Below, in pieces: positions 8,342 to 16,395 of a stretch of 64,000 bases of DNA. The notes below the pieces were generated by a model that was given only the letters and a program-made list of their open reading frames with translations, was not told the DNA's origin and made no database searches. This DNA is from Cellulophaga baltica (GTDB taxonomy: Bacteria; Bacteroidota; Bacteroidia; Flavobacteriales; Flavobacteriaceae), in NCBI RefSeq assembly GCF_900102165.1, contig NZ_FNBD01000001.1, positions 525,697 through 589,696 of the forward strand, written 5' to 3'. The translations under genes and the position numbers were made by a program. Positions within the stretch are counted from its first letter, which is position 1. Each line of letters begins with the position of its first letter.

Positions 8342-10927
8342 GTGGCTAAAAAGCTAATATTATCCCCAAAACTCTATGTAGTATTACTAATTATTGCAGC
8401 GGCTTTACTCACCTTTATTGGTAGTATAAGCTACAAACAAATATCGGAGTTTAAACAAGCTGCCAATTCTGTAACACACACCCTTGAAGTAGAGACAGAA
8501 ATAAATAATCTTTTTGCTATTTATTCGCAAATGGAATCTGCACAGTTGACCAATTTGTTGCGGAAAGATACTTTGGTTACTTCCATTTCTTTTCAAAAGT
8601 ATATTGATGAGTCTAAGGGAACCTTTAACAGGTTGAATGAGTTAGTCCTAGACAAACCCATACAACACACTCATTTAACACGCGTTGGAGAATTACAAAA
8701 TAACTTGGTAACCGCGTTAAAAGCAATTGCCATTTCTCCTAAAGTACGACTAAAATATTCTGCAAATGAACGCAACAAACTAGACGAAGTCTCTCACATT
8801 ATGGCAGAGCTTAATCAACGTAAAAATTTTATGTTAATTAAAGAAGAAAAACTTTTAAAAGAACGTAAAGAAGAGTTTAATTCTTATGCTTTCCTATCGC
8901 CTTTCATGATTTTAGTCCTTGGAGCATTTGCCATGTTTGTATTTGTTCTATCCTTTATAAAAATAAATAACGAACGTAAAAGCAGGTCTAGAGCAGAAGC
9001 ATTCCTTGCTAATGTAATGGCTAAAACCGAAAATATTGTAAACTTTTACGAACCTATCTTAAACGAAGATGGGGAGGTAATTGATTTTAAATTAGTCTAC
9101 GCCAATGAACGTAATAAAATTGATTTTGGTCTAGATCCTGAAGTTATTGTTGGCCAACCGATTTCAAAAATATTCCCATTTACTGTTCTGAATGGGGAAT
9201 ATGACGTTTTAGCGCAATCTTTTATAGATAAAAAAGAAGGTATTCTAAGTCGGCAAGTACTTTTAAATGGGAAAAAAATATGGTTAGAATCTTTAATTAG
9301 GCCTTTGAATGATGGTTTGTTGGTTATTGCTAAGAACACCACTCATGAAAAAGAGTCTGTTGCAAAACTTAACACCTTAAATTTAGAACTGCAGGAGCAA
9401 TATGAAGAGATAAAAGAAACTGATGAGTTCTTACAAAATGTCATTAGAAGTACCAATAATGTTATTAGTTACTTTGAACCAATACTAGATAAGGAAGGTA
9501 CTATTATAGATTTCTCTATCCTATACACCAATGAAGAAATTAAAAATACAACGGGTCAATCTCCCGATGAATTAGTACAAAAGAAGATCTCGGAAGCCTA
9601 CCCATTTCTAATGGAAAATGGGGTTTTTGAATTCTTTGTAGAGGCGATTTTAACTGGTAAACCTGTGGAATTTGAAAGAGATTACATCTTTAATGGCGTT
9701 CATATGTGGTTTGACACCTATGCCATTAAAACTGGTGATGGGGTCTGTGTTACGTCTAAGAACATTTCGAAACAGAAGCAAGATGAGCAGAAAATTTTAG
9801 AGGTGAACGACCAGCTGAAAATACAAAATGCTATTCTAAGAGATGCTAAAACATTGGCAAAAATAGGGAGCTACCGCTGGGATATTTTAAGTGATGATGA
9901 AGATAATTCTGAAATATCAGATAACCTATACAGTCTCTTAGACTGCGAGCCTCAAGAATTTTTACCGACGCATGAAAATTATAAGAAATTTATACATCCA
10001 GAAGACCTTGCGGGGTACAAGAAAAATCTTAAGGAGGCTATTGATAAAAAGAAGTCTGTAGATTTTTCTTATCGCATTATTAATAAGTCAAGAAAAATAA
10101 AACACTTTAGAACTACAGGTCACTTTCAAGACAATGCCTTAATTGGGGTAATACAAGATATTTCTACTCAAATAAAAGATGCACTCAAATTAAAAGAGAA
10201 AAATCAGGAGCTCAAAAGATCTAACGAGGAGTTAGAATCCTTTAACCGCGTTGCCAGCCATGACTTACAAGAGCCTATACGGAAAATTCAAATGTTTATC
10301 TCTAGAATAGAAGATAGTGATTATGAGAATTTGTCAGAGAAAGGGAAAGAGTTTTTTACCAAGATTAGTTCCTCTTCTGAACGTATGAGAATGCTTATCA
10401 AATACCTATTGTCTTATTCTCGTATAAACAAAACAAAAAGCGAGTTTACTTCTGTTAGTCTAGTAGAGATCATAGATAAAGTACAGGAAGATTTAGAAGC
10501 ACGTATAAAGGAGTCGGGCGTAGAGATTATCGTAGATAACCTACCTACCCTTAATGCGGTTCCCTTTCAGATGGAACAATTATTTAATAATATTATTTCT
10601 AACGCTATTAAATACGGTGGCAAAGAAGACCCTAAAATCATCATTGATTGTAAAAAATTAAAACGGAATGAGATTCCTAATAATTTTATAAAAAAACACA
10701 AATCCTATTACCGCATATCTATTATAGATAATGGTATTGGTTTTGAACAAGAACATGCTGATAAGATTTTTGAACTTTTTCAACGTCTTCATCAAAAAAC
10801 AGAATATTCTGGCACCGGTATCGGTTTAGCCATCTGTAAAAAGATTGCTCAAAACCATGGCGGACATATATTAGCCGAAAGCGCACTAGGAAAAGGTTCT
10901 ACTTTTTGCGTTTTTTTACCTGCCTAA
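8342..10927 (+). CDS. Membrane PAS histidine kinase
   Basis: An 861-residue sensor kinase that starts with GTG at 8342, ten bases after the regulator stop. Two membrane helices near residues 9-30 and 180-205 enclose an extracytoplasmic helical domain. Then follow PAS-like domains (about 220-345, 365-480, 495-615) separated by coiled coils. The kinase core has H640 in VASHDLQEP, the N-box at N754 (NAIKYGG), the G1 box DNGIGF near 796 and the G2 box SGTGIGL near 823. It is a phytochrome-type HisKA_2-like kinase and should phosphorylate the adjacent REC protein. It ends before a strong terminator. Confidence 0.88.
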   Translation: MAKKLILSPKLYVVLLIIAAALLTFIGSISYKQISEFKQAANSVTHTLEVETEINNLFAIYSQMESAQLTNLLRKDTLVTSISFQKYIDESKGTFNRLNELVLDKPIQHTHLTRVGELQNNLVTALKAIAISPKVRLKYSANERNKLDEVSHIMAELNQRKNFMLIKEEKLLKERKEEFNSYAFLSPFMILVLGAFAMFVFVLSFIKINNERKSRSRAEAFLANVMAKTENIVNFYEPILNEDGEVIDFKLVYANERNKIDFGLDPEVIVGQPISKIFPFTVLNGEYDVLAQSFIDKKEGILSRQVLLNGKKIWLESLIRPLNDGLLVIAKNTTHEKESVAKLNTLNLELQEQYEEIKETDEFLQNVIRSTNNVISYFEPILDKEGTIIDFSILYTNEEIKNTTGQSPDELVQKKISEAYPFLMENGVFEFFVEAILTGKPVEFERDYIFNGVHMWFDTYAIKTGDGVCVTSKNISKQKQDEQKILEVNDQLKIQNAILRDAKTLAKIGSYRWDILSDDEDNSEISDNLYSLLDCEPQEFLPTHENYKKFIHPEDLAGYKKNLKEAIDKKKSVDFSYRIINKSRKIKHFRTTGHFQDNALIGVIQDISTQIKDALKLKEKNQELKRSNEELESFNRVASHDLQEPIRKIQMFISRIEDSDYENLSEKGKEFFTKISSSSERMRMLIKYLLSYSRINKTKSEFTSVSLVEIIDKVQEDLEARIKESGVEIIVDNLPTLNAVPFQMEQLFNNIISNAIKYGGKEDPKIIIDCKKLKRNEIPNNFIKKHKSYYRISIIDNGIGFEQEHADKIFELFQRLHQKTEYSGTGIGLAICKKIAQNHGGHILAESALGKGSTFCVFLPA

Positions 10928-10978
10928 AGTGCTGAGAGAAATAACAATCCTATAATGATGTAAATAGTACATTATTTC

Positions 10979-11014
10979 AAAAACCCCTGTTTATAGCTAT
11001 AAACAGGGGTTTTT
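10979..11014 (+). terminator. Strong terminator of the AraC-REC-kinase operon
   Basis: AAAAACCCCTGTTTATAG is fully complementary to the following CTATAAACAGGGGTTTTT. It lies 50 bases after the kinase stop. Confidence 0.92.
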
Positions 11015-11158
11015 CTATTTAGAAAATAGCGCTTTCCAATAATTATATAACACTATCAAATAATTGTGTAACAAACAAGGCTCCCTGTTTTCCGAAATTT
11101 GTCATGTACAAAACAACCATGTACCACAATTGTTAACTCAATCAGAAAAACAACTACT

Positions 11159-11308
11159 ATGAATCAGAATAACTATAAATATCAGACAAATTCCAGAGTT
11201 GGAAATATAAGAAGTGCCATAGGAACTACTATTGAATCTTTAAACGACTACATCTCTAACAACATTGGAAATAGTGTTGTAGACAAGAATATAGAACAAA
11301 CAGATTAG
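11159..11308 (+). CDS. Small hypothetical protein, 49 aa
   Basis: A short hydrophilic protein starting MNQNNYKYQTNSRVGN at 11159. An in-frame TTG at 11099 gives a longer frame whose extra residues look like non-coding sequence. It contains a plausible helix (SAIGTTIESLNDYISNNIG). It ends one base before the next small membrane protein, so the two are probably co-transcribed. No family is recognised. Confidence 0.5.
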   Translation: MNQNNYKYQTNSRVGNIRSAIGTTIESLNDYISNNIGNSVVDKNIEQTD

Positions 11309-11309
11309 C

Positions 11310-11462
11310 ATGCTCAGATACTTTAAAATTCTAGCAGCAATATTATTAGCGCTGTGGGCCATAGGGTTTTTCTTTTTTGATTTCGGCCTATTAATTCATC
11401 TAGTATTAATAATGGCAGCAGTGCTTCTTATTATTAGTGTTTTAAAAGAGAACAATTATTAA
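11310..11462 (+). CDS. lmo0937-like (DUF5670) small membrane protein, 50 aa
   Basis: An intact 50-codon frame, ATG at 11310 to TAA at 11462. Two hydrophobic helices (MLRYFKILAAILLALWAIGF and IHLVLIMAAVLLIISVL) are joined by a short FDFG turn, with a charged end KENNY. Size and pattern match the lmo0937/DUF5670 stress membrane peptides. It lies just before the AraC-type gene at 11478 and probably shares its transcript. Confidence 0.8.
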   Translation: MLRYFKILAAILLALWAIGFFFFDFGLLIHLVLIMAAVLLIISVLKENNY

Positions 11463-11477
11463 CGTAAAAACAGCATT

Positions 11478-12506
11478 ATGAAAACGATACAACTAAAAAC
11501 AAATACAATATCTCAAATGTTTAATGACCTACAGAATGAATTAGGTGGGAAATTAAATAAAACAAGTCAAGAATTTAAATTAGAATTGAATAGCGATTTA
11601 GCTATCGGTTCTATCTCAGGGATCACTTTTAAGAACGATATTACATTTATGAAATATGATGTTACTTTTAAGCAAGATACCATCATAAAAAGCACAACAA
11701 GCGCTACTAACCCAATTAACTTTATGTATTGTTCTAACGGACAATTATCATACGGGTTTAGTGAAACTTCTATAAAAAAATCATTAAATCAGTTTCAAAC
11801 AGGTATTTTCTCAAGCGACCCAAATAGAGATTCTATTTTATTCTTCAGAAAAGACCAAGCTGTGAAATTTACCAACATAAAAGTTGATGCATTACAGGTG
11901 TCTGATGATGAAAGTATTGATTTATTAAAAAATCAGTTGATAAAAAACTTCATGCCTAAAAATGGTGAAGAAATGTATACGTATGTTGGTTCTTACAACT
12001 TAAAAATTGCTGAGAAAATTCAACAAATAGATGCAATTAGCCAAAAAGGTATAGTACGTAATTTATTAATAAACGGTACCGTACACGTAATTTTAGCTTT
12101 AGAAATTCAACAACATAAAGAAGACTTAAAGAATCTTAAAAATAACTTCGGTTCATTAACCAGAAGTGAAATGGAAGATATTAAGGAAATCTCTAGCTTC
12201 ATTAAAAACTACCCAGAGATTCAATATAGCTTAAAATACTTAAGCAAAAAGTCTGGTTTATCTCCTTCAAAATTACAAGAAGGTTTTAAATTATTACATG
12301 ATAGAACGGTGACTGATTTTATTAGAAACGTACGTGTAGAAACTGCTGAAAACTTAATCAAAACCACAGATTTGAATATTTCGGAGATTGTTTACACTGT
12401 AGGATTAACTAGTAGAAGTTACTTCTCTAAAATTTTCAAAGAAAAGTATGACTGTAGTCCAAAATACTACCAAGACAATCAACATAGATTAGGTGTTACT
12501 GCATAA
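11478..12506 (+). CDS. AraC family transcriptional regulator (PchR-like layout)
   Basis: A 342-residue regulator. The C-terminal DNA-binding domain spans about residues 245-335: LKYLSKKSGLSPSKLQEGFK for the first helix-turn-helix, then LNISEIVYTVGLTSRSYFSKIFKEKYDCSPKYY for the second. The N-terminal 230 residues form a beta-rich sensor region ending in a long helix (HVILALEIQQHKEDL), the arrangement of PchR-type regulators, though no ligand motif is seen. It follows two tiny proteins, 15 bases after the lmo0937-like gene, and is closed by the terminator at 12527-12554. Confidence 0.82.
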   Translation: MKTIQLKTNTISQMFNDLQNELGGKLNKTSQEFKLELNSDLAIGSISGITFKNDITFMKYDVTFKQDTIIKSTTSATNPINFMYCSNGQLSYGFSETSIKKSLNQFQTGIFSSDPNRDSILFFRKDQAVKFTNIKVDALQVSDDESIDLLKNQLIKNFMPKNGEEMYTYVGSYNLKIAEKIQQIDAISQKGIVRNLLINGTVHVILALEIQQHKEDLKNLKNNFGSLTRSEMEDIKEISSFIKNYPEIQYSLKYLSKKSGLSPSKLQEGFKLLHDRTVTDFIRNVRVETAENLIKTTDLNISEIVYTVGLTSRSYFSKIFKEKYDCSPKYYQDNQHRLGVTA

Positions 12507-12526
12507 TCTAACACACATAGAATAGT

Positions 12527-12554
12527 AAAAGCCAGCTTATAAGCTGGCTTTTAT
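12527..12554 (+). terminator. Terminator after the AraC gene; left border of the AbiF cassette
   Basis: AAAAGCCAGCTTA pairs with TAAGCTGGCTTTT and is followed by T-rich sequence. It insulates the AbiF RNA promoter from upstream transcription. Confidence 0.88.
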
Positions 12555-12584
12555 TTTAAAATAGAAATAAACATTTAGATAATA

Positions 12585-12614
12585 TTGATAAATTCTTTAT
12601 TTCTTGTATCTTCA
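12585..12614 (+). promoter_or_regulatory. Predicted promoter of the AbiF-associated small RNA
   Basis: A TTG at 12585-12587 and TATCTTCA at 12607-12614 are separated by 19 bases, within the usual Bacteroidota -33/-7 spacing. The -7 box matches TAnnTTTG at six of eight positions. Transcription would begin near 12618-12621, directly before the structured RNA. Confidence 0.6.
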
Positions 12615-12617
12615 CGG

Positions 12618-12673
12618 CAACATACTTACCCCGCTTCTCGTTGGATCAGCGCGCTCAGGGTAAGTTTTTTTTT
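12618..12673 (+). ncRNA. Structured small RNA upstream of abiF (candidate RNA antitoxin, abiF-RNA type)
   Basis: A compact hairpin directly upstream of abiF. An outer stem ACTTACCC (12624-12631) pairs perfectly with GGGTAAGT (12658-12665). Stacked on it, an inner stem CGCT (12632-12635) pairs with AGCG (12648-12651) around a 12-base loop; the six bases CGCTCA (12652-12657) are unpaired on the 3' side. A run of nine T (12665-12673) gives a terminator-like end. A promoter lies just before it and the abiF ATG lies 20 bases after the T-run. A conserved structured RNA next to AbiF genes, acting as an RNA antitoxin, is known from published work as I recall it; that this hairpin is the same RNA is inference. 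Confidence 0.72.
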
Positions 12674-12692
12674 GCTTAAAAGTTAATTAAAC

Positions 12693-13634
12693 ATGAGTAA
12701 GAAATCGTATACTAAACCCGCACTCCTTTATACAGAACAAATAATCAAATTAAAAAGTAGGGGATTAATTATAAATAATACACCTAAAGCTCTTCACCTA
12801 CTTCAGCACTTGAGCTACTATAGACTATCAGGTTACTGGTATACTCTACTTGACCATCCTAAGAAAAATCATCGATTTAAGATAGATGCTACATTCGATC
12901 AAGCTTTTGATCTTTATTGTTTTGATAGAGAATTAAGACAATTAATTCTAAATCAAATAGAAAAAATTGAAGTTTCTGTACGTGCAACTATAGCATATGA
13001 ATGCTCACATAGTTGGGGTGCTTTTTGGTTATCTGATAAAAATAATTTTAAAAACGATAGTGAACACAAGAATACAATATTAAAGATATCGAAGGAAATT
13101 GACAGGAGCAAAGAATTATTTTTACAAGAGTATGACAAAAAATATTTAGAAAAGCTTCCGCCAAGTTGGATTACTTTGGAAGTATGTTCCATAGGTAGCT
13201 TATCATGGGTATATCGTATAATTAAACCAGGTAAGACAAAAAGAGAAATTTCGAGAAAATACGGTTTAAATGAGAAAGTATTTGAGACTTGGTTGCATTC
13301 CTTAGTTTACATAAGAAATATTTGCGCTCACCACAGTAGGTTGTGGAATAAAAAACTTGCAATTAAACCAGAAATACCAAAAAATTTTAAAGGAAATTGG
13401 ATTGTTAATACAGAGATAACAGATAGTAGGAATCATTCTAAAAATAGCATAAAAAATAAAACTTATTTTACCATATGCATTGTACAGTACCTACTAAATA
13501 TTATAAATCCGAAGAATAATTTTAAAGAGAACTTAGATGAATTATTTGATAAGTATCCCAATATTGATCTAAAAGCAATGGATTATACTTCAAATTGGCG
13601 AGAAGAAACATTGTGGTCACAAAAAAAGCGTTAA
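12693..13634 (+). CDS. abiF: AbiF/AbiD-type abortive infection protein (Abi_2, HEPN ribonuclease-like)
   Basis: A 313-residue cytoplasmic protein with the Abi_2 family landmarks in order: SYYRLSGYWY (residues 41-50), FDRELRQLILNQIEKIEVSVR (77-97), PSWITLEVCSIGSLSWVY (157-174), and RNICAHHSRLWN (208-219). The last contains a HEPN RxxxxH motif (R208, H213). Family knowledge: AbiF/AbiD proteins cause abortive infection, act as toxins held in check by an adjacent RNA, and are proposed relatives of Cas13 HEPN nucleases. Only one RxxxxH is visible, so an active site may need dimerisation. The gene stands alone between the small RNA and a terminator that overlaps its stop codon. RNase activity is inferred. 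Confidence 0.9.
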   Translation: MSKKSYTKPALLYTEQIIKLKSRGLIINNTPKALHLLQHLSYYRLSGYWYTLLDHPKKNHRFKIDATFDQAFDLYCFDRELRQLILNQIEKIEVSVRATIAYECSHSWGAFWLSDKNNFKNDSEHKNTILKISKEIDRSKELFLQEYDKKYLEKLPPSWITLEVCSIGSLSWVYRIIKPGKTKREISRKYGLNEKVFETWLHSLVYIRNICAHHSRLWNKKLAIKPEIPKNFKGNWIVNTEITDSRNHSKNSIKNKTYFTICIVQYLLNIINPKNNFKENLDELFDKYPNIDLKAMDYTSNWREETLWSQKKR

Positions 13635-13656
13635 GACTATCATCTTAACGCTTTTT
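13622..13656. terminator. Bidirectional terminator between abiF and dps
   Basis: AAAAAGCGTTAAGA pairs perfectly with TCTTAACGCTTTTT around CTATCA. The left arm contains the abiF stop codon. It serves both convergent genes and forms the right border of the cassette. Confidence 0.92.
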
Positions 13657-13674
13657 ACTATTTTTTTTAAGCTC

Positions 13675-14163
13675 TTAGAACTTCTTCACTGATGCTCTTA
13701 ACATCCAAGCCATTTCCTCATGTTGTTGCATGATTCCAGTGATAAAATCTGCGGTACCTTCGTCATTATGCTCTTCTGCATTTTCACCAATACTTTTTCT
13801 GATAAAAGCAATTACTTTTTGATGGTCTTCCAATAATATTTCCATAAAACTGATACTATCATTTTGCTCTGGGCCATTTTCGTCTAATTGAGATAACTCA
13901 ATAAAACGCTTCATTGATCCTGGAGAGTAGAATCCTAACATACGGATACGTTCTGCTACGGCATCTAAAATAGTTTCTAATTTGCCATACTCCTCTTCAA
14001 AATACACGTGCTTGGTGTGAAAGTCATGCCCTTCAACATTCCAATGTGCATTTCTATATTTTGTATACATTAAAAATTCATCTGCTAATAGTTGCTCTAA
14101 CATTTCAACTACTGCTTTTCTGTTTGATTTTTTAATTCCGATTTCTGCTGTTTCTGATTTCAT
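13675..14163 (-). CDS. dps: Dps DNA-protection ferritin
   Basis: A 162-residue Dps protein that oxidises Fe(II) with peroxide, stores iron in a 12-subunit shell, and protects DNA in starvation and oxidative stress. The inter-subunit ferroxidase ligands are visible: H40 in NAHWNVEG and the D67xxxE71 pair in ILDAVAERI. The N-terminus carries several Lys/Arg (KKSNRK), which in some members bind DNA. Length is typical. It is a single gene convergent with abiF; the link between them seems positional only. Confidence 0.93.
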   Translation of the reverse strand: MKSETAEIGIKKSNRKAVVEMLEQLLADEFLMYTKYRNAHWNVEGHDFHTKHVYFEEEYGKLETILDAVAERIRMLGFYSPGSMKRFIELSQLDENGPEQNDSISFMEILLEDHQKVIAFIRKSIGENAEEHNDEGTADFITGIMQQHEEMAWMLRASVKKF

Positions 14164-14372
14164 TATATATATGTTTTAATTATTATCTACCACTAAATTA
14201 AGGGTTTACCCCAACTTTCATTAATGGTAATCAATGAATAATTACTCCAAAAGCAGAACCATTCCTACCTATTGCCAGAATTACTTCAAAAGCTAAAATA
14301 ATTGGCTCAAAAAAAGTATAAACACTTGATAATCTGCTTTTAATTGTATTTTGAGGGATAAAAAACGAAGAC

Positions 14373-15191
14373 ATGCAAAAACCTAATAATAGACTTGAAA
14401 ATCAAACCTGTATTGTATCCGGATCTAGTTCTGGAATTGGTGCGGCTATAGCCAAATCAATTGCAATGGAAGGTGCCAATATGGTAGTCAACTATCACAG
14501 TAGTAAGGAAGAAGCCGAAGAGGTGGCTCATTGGATTGAGGAAAACTCTAATTGTGGAAACGCCATCGTTGTTCAATGCGATGTAGGAAAGGAAGCTGAT
14601 GTAAAAAACTTATTCAAGCAAGCTATCTCAAAATTTGGTACGGTAGATATATGCGTAGCCAATTCTGGAATTCAACAAGATTATGCTCTGCATGAAATGC
14701 CCTTAAGCGCTTGGCAACAAGTTATAGACACCAATTTAACCGGACAATTTTTATGCGCGAAAGAAGCACTTAATGAATTTATGAGACGCGGTATGCGCCC
14801 AGATGTTTCTAATTCTCTTGGTAAAATCATCCACATAAGTTCTGTACATGAAATTATTCCATGGGCAGGTCATGCCAATTACGCCACCACCAAAGGAGGC
14901 TTAAAAATGTTAATGGAAAGCATCTGTCAAGAGTATGCTCCCAAAAAAGTACGTTGCAATTCTATTGCACCAGGAGCTATAAAAACAGACATTAATAAAG
15001 AAGTTTGGGAAACTAGGGAAGGCTTAGAAAACATCTTAAAACTTATCCCCTATGACCGCATGGGACTTCCAGAAGATATTGGTAGCGTAGCCAGCTGGTT
15101 GGCATCAGATGAATCTGAATACGTAAATGGTACTACTATTTTTGTAGACGGTGGAATGACCTGTTACCCAGGCTTTTCTTCTAATGGATAA
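14373..15191 (+). CDS. Short-chain dehydrogenase/reductase, glucose-1-dehydrogenase-like
   Basis: A 272-residue classical SDR. The cofactor motif G17SSSGIG is followed by the ANSG structural motif near residue 96, and by the catalytic S157, Y170 and K174 (YATTK). NSIAPGAIKT and VDGG near the C-terminus are the usual substrate-loop and end motifs. The sequence resembles glucose 1-dehydrogenase-type SDRs, but substrate cannot be assigned safely. Single gene, with a bidirectional terminator downstream. Confidence 0.88.
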   Translation: MQKPNNRLENQTCIVSGSSSGIGAAIAKSIAMEGANMVVNYHSSKEEAEEVAHWIEENSNCGNAIVVQCDVGKEADVKNLFKQAISKFGTVDICVANSGIQQDYALHEMPLSAWQQVIDTNLTGQFLCAKEALNEFMRRGMRPDVSNSLGKIIHISSVHEIIPWAGHANYATTKGGLKMLMESICQEYAPKKVRCNSIAPGAIKTDINKEVWETREGLENILKLIPYDRMGLPEDIGSVASWLASDESEYVNGTTIFVDGGMTCYPGFSSNG

Positions 15192-15194
15192 TCT

Positions 15195-15234
15195 AAAAAA
15201 AAGGGAGAATTACACGTGTAATTTCTCCCTTTTC
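15195..15234. terminator. Bidirectional terminator between the SDR and DUF748 genes
   Basis: AAAAGGGAGAA-ATTACAC type arms: GGGAGA pairs with TCTCCC and the inner ATTACAC pairs with GTGTAAT. A-runs and T-runs flank both sides, suiting the convergent genes. Confidence 0.88.
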
Positions 15235-15257
15235 CAAACAGCTAACAATTATATTTT

Positions 15258-16385
15258 TTAATTTTTATCTTTCTTCTTCTCTTTCTTAGAGCTTTTATCG
15301 GCCTCTTGCTCTGCATCTTCAAAAGTAATCTCATCATCTACAGTACCTTTAAATGCTTTGATCCAACCATTTTTTATAATATTGGTGAACGTGGGCCATA
15401 CTTTAGACTTCACACTATTTAAATCGCCCTCCATAGGCACTTTTGTTGCCAAAGTATTATTTCCTTTATTCTTTAACACAAACTTGAAGAAACCTACAAA
15501 GCCCTCCCAAAGGGTGTCAAAAAATTTATCTTGTTCTTTACTAATTAGCTTTGAATCCTTTAATAATGGTTTTACATATCCTTTTAAGTAACCATCTGCA
15601 ATAGCAATTTCACTAAAAATATTGAAATTCCCAGAAGCAAAATCTATTCCTGCATAATGGTTCGTAAAATCATTTAATGCCGTAATAGAAGCATCTTCTA
15701 ATGAAAAACCGATATCCACATCTGGGATAGGCTTTACTAAATTCATCTTTCCATTAAGGGTAAATTTTCCGTTTCCTATGGAGACTGCTGTGGCATGCAA
15801 ATCTGAGGGTAGCGTTCTGTCTTCTTGTACAATATTTCTGAGATTAGTTGCTTGGAGGTTTACCTCGTTCATATGCAGGTCTATTGTTGGTTCTGCAGTA
15901 ACCTCAACAAAGGCTACCTTTCCTCCTACAATCTCTAAATTATTAATATCAATAGGCACTAAATCTGTCAAAGCCTTTGTCCAGTCATCAATATCTGGAT
16001 CTTCTGAAGCTCCTTCTTTTTGGTCTTCAAAAACATAAATAACCTCAGGGCGCGTCATCGTAATTTCACTCACCACTTTACCTTTTAAAAGCGATTTCCA
16101 TTCTATAGAGATATCTGTTTTTTCGAAGTTTAAAAAAGGCACCTCTGATCCTGCATTTACTTTATTCAAATAAAGATCATGAATTACGTAGGCTCCTCGA
16201 ATCAAGGAAATATCTATTCCCTCTACATGCCCGTAATATCCGGGGATATCAGCAAGAACATTATTTACATATTTCTTTACGAAAACTGGCAGAAGTAACC
16301 TAGCAATAATCAATATGGCGATTATAACTATTGGTACTATATACCTTTTCTTTTTATATACTTTCCTGTGTTTTTTCTGATTCAA
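15258..16385 (-). CDS. DUF748/AsmA-like envelope protein
   Basis: A 375-residue protein with a Lys-rich N-terminus, one membrane anchor (residues about 15-37), and a long periplasmic beta-rich region. The region begins NVLADIPGYYGHVEGIDISLIRGAYVIHDLYL, the AsmA/DUF748 start block. The C-terminus is an unusual Lys/Glu-rich tail (about residues 352-375). AsmA-superfamily proteins form lipid-transfer grooves between membranes. It is 10 bases after the ArsC-like gene on the same strand and near a second AsmA-like gene, so a shared role in the envelope is plausible. Confidence 0.75.
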   Translation of the reverse strand: MNQKKHRKVYKKKRYIVPIVIIAILIIARLLLPVFVKKYVNNVLADIPGYYGHVEGIDISLIRGAYVIHDLYLNKVNAGSEVPFLNFEKTDISIEWKSLLKGKVVSEITMTRPEVIYVFEDQKEGASEDPDIDDWTKALTDLVPIDINNLEIVGGKVAFVEVTAEPTIDLHMNEVNLQATNLRNIVQEDRTLPSDLHATAVSIGNGKFTLNGKMNLVKPIPDVDIGFSLEDASITALNDFTNHYAGIDFASGNFNIFSEIAIADGYLKGYVKPLLKDSKLISKEQDKFFDTLWEGFVGFFKFVLKNKGNNTLATKVPMEGDLNSVKSKVWPTFTNIIKNGWIKAFKGTVDDEITFEDAEQEADKSSKKEKKKDKN

Positions 16386-16395
16386 AATAAGTTGT

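Noticed and set aside
12618-12673. Ordinary attenuator or terminator of the upstream AraC gene
   Set aside because: The AraC gene already has a strong terminator at 12527-12554 and the hairpin has its own promoter and an added inner stem not needed for termination.
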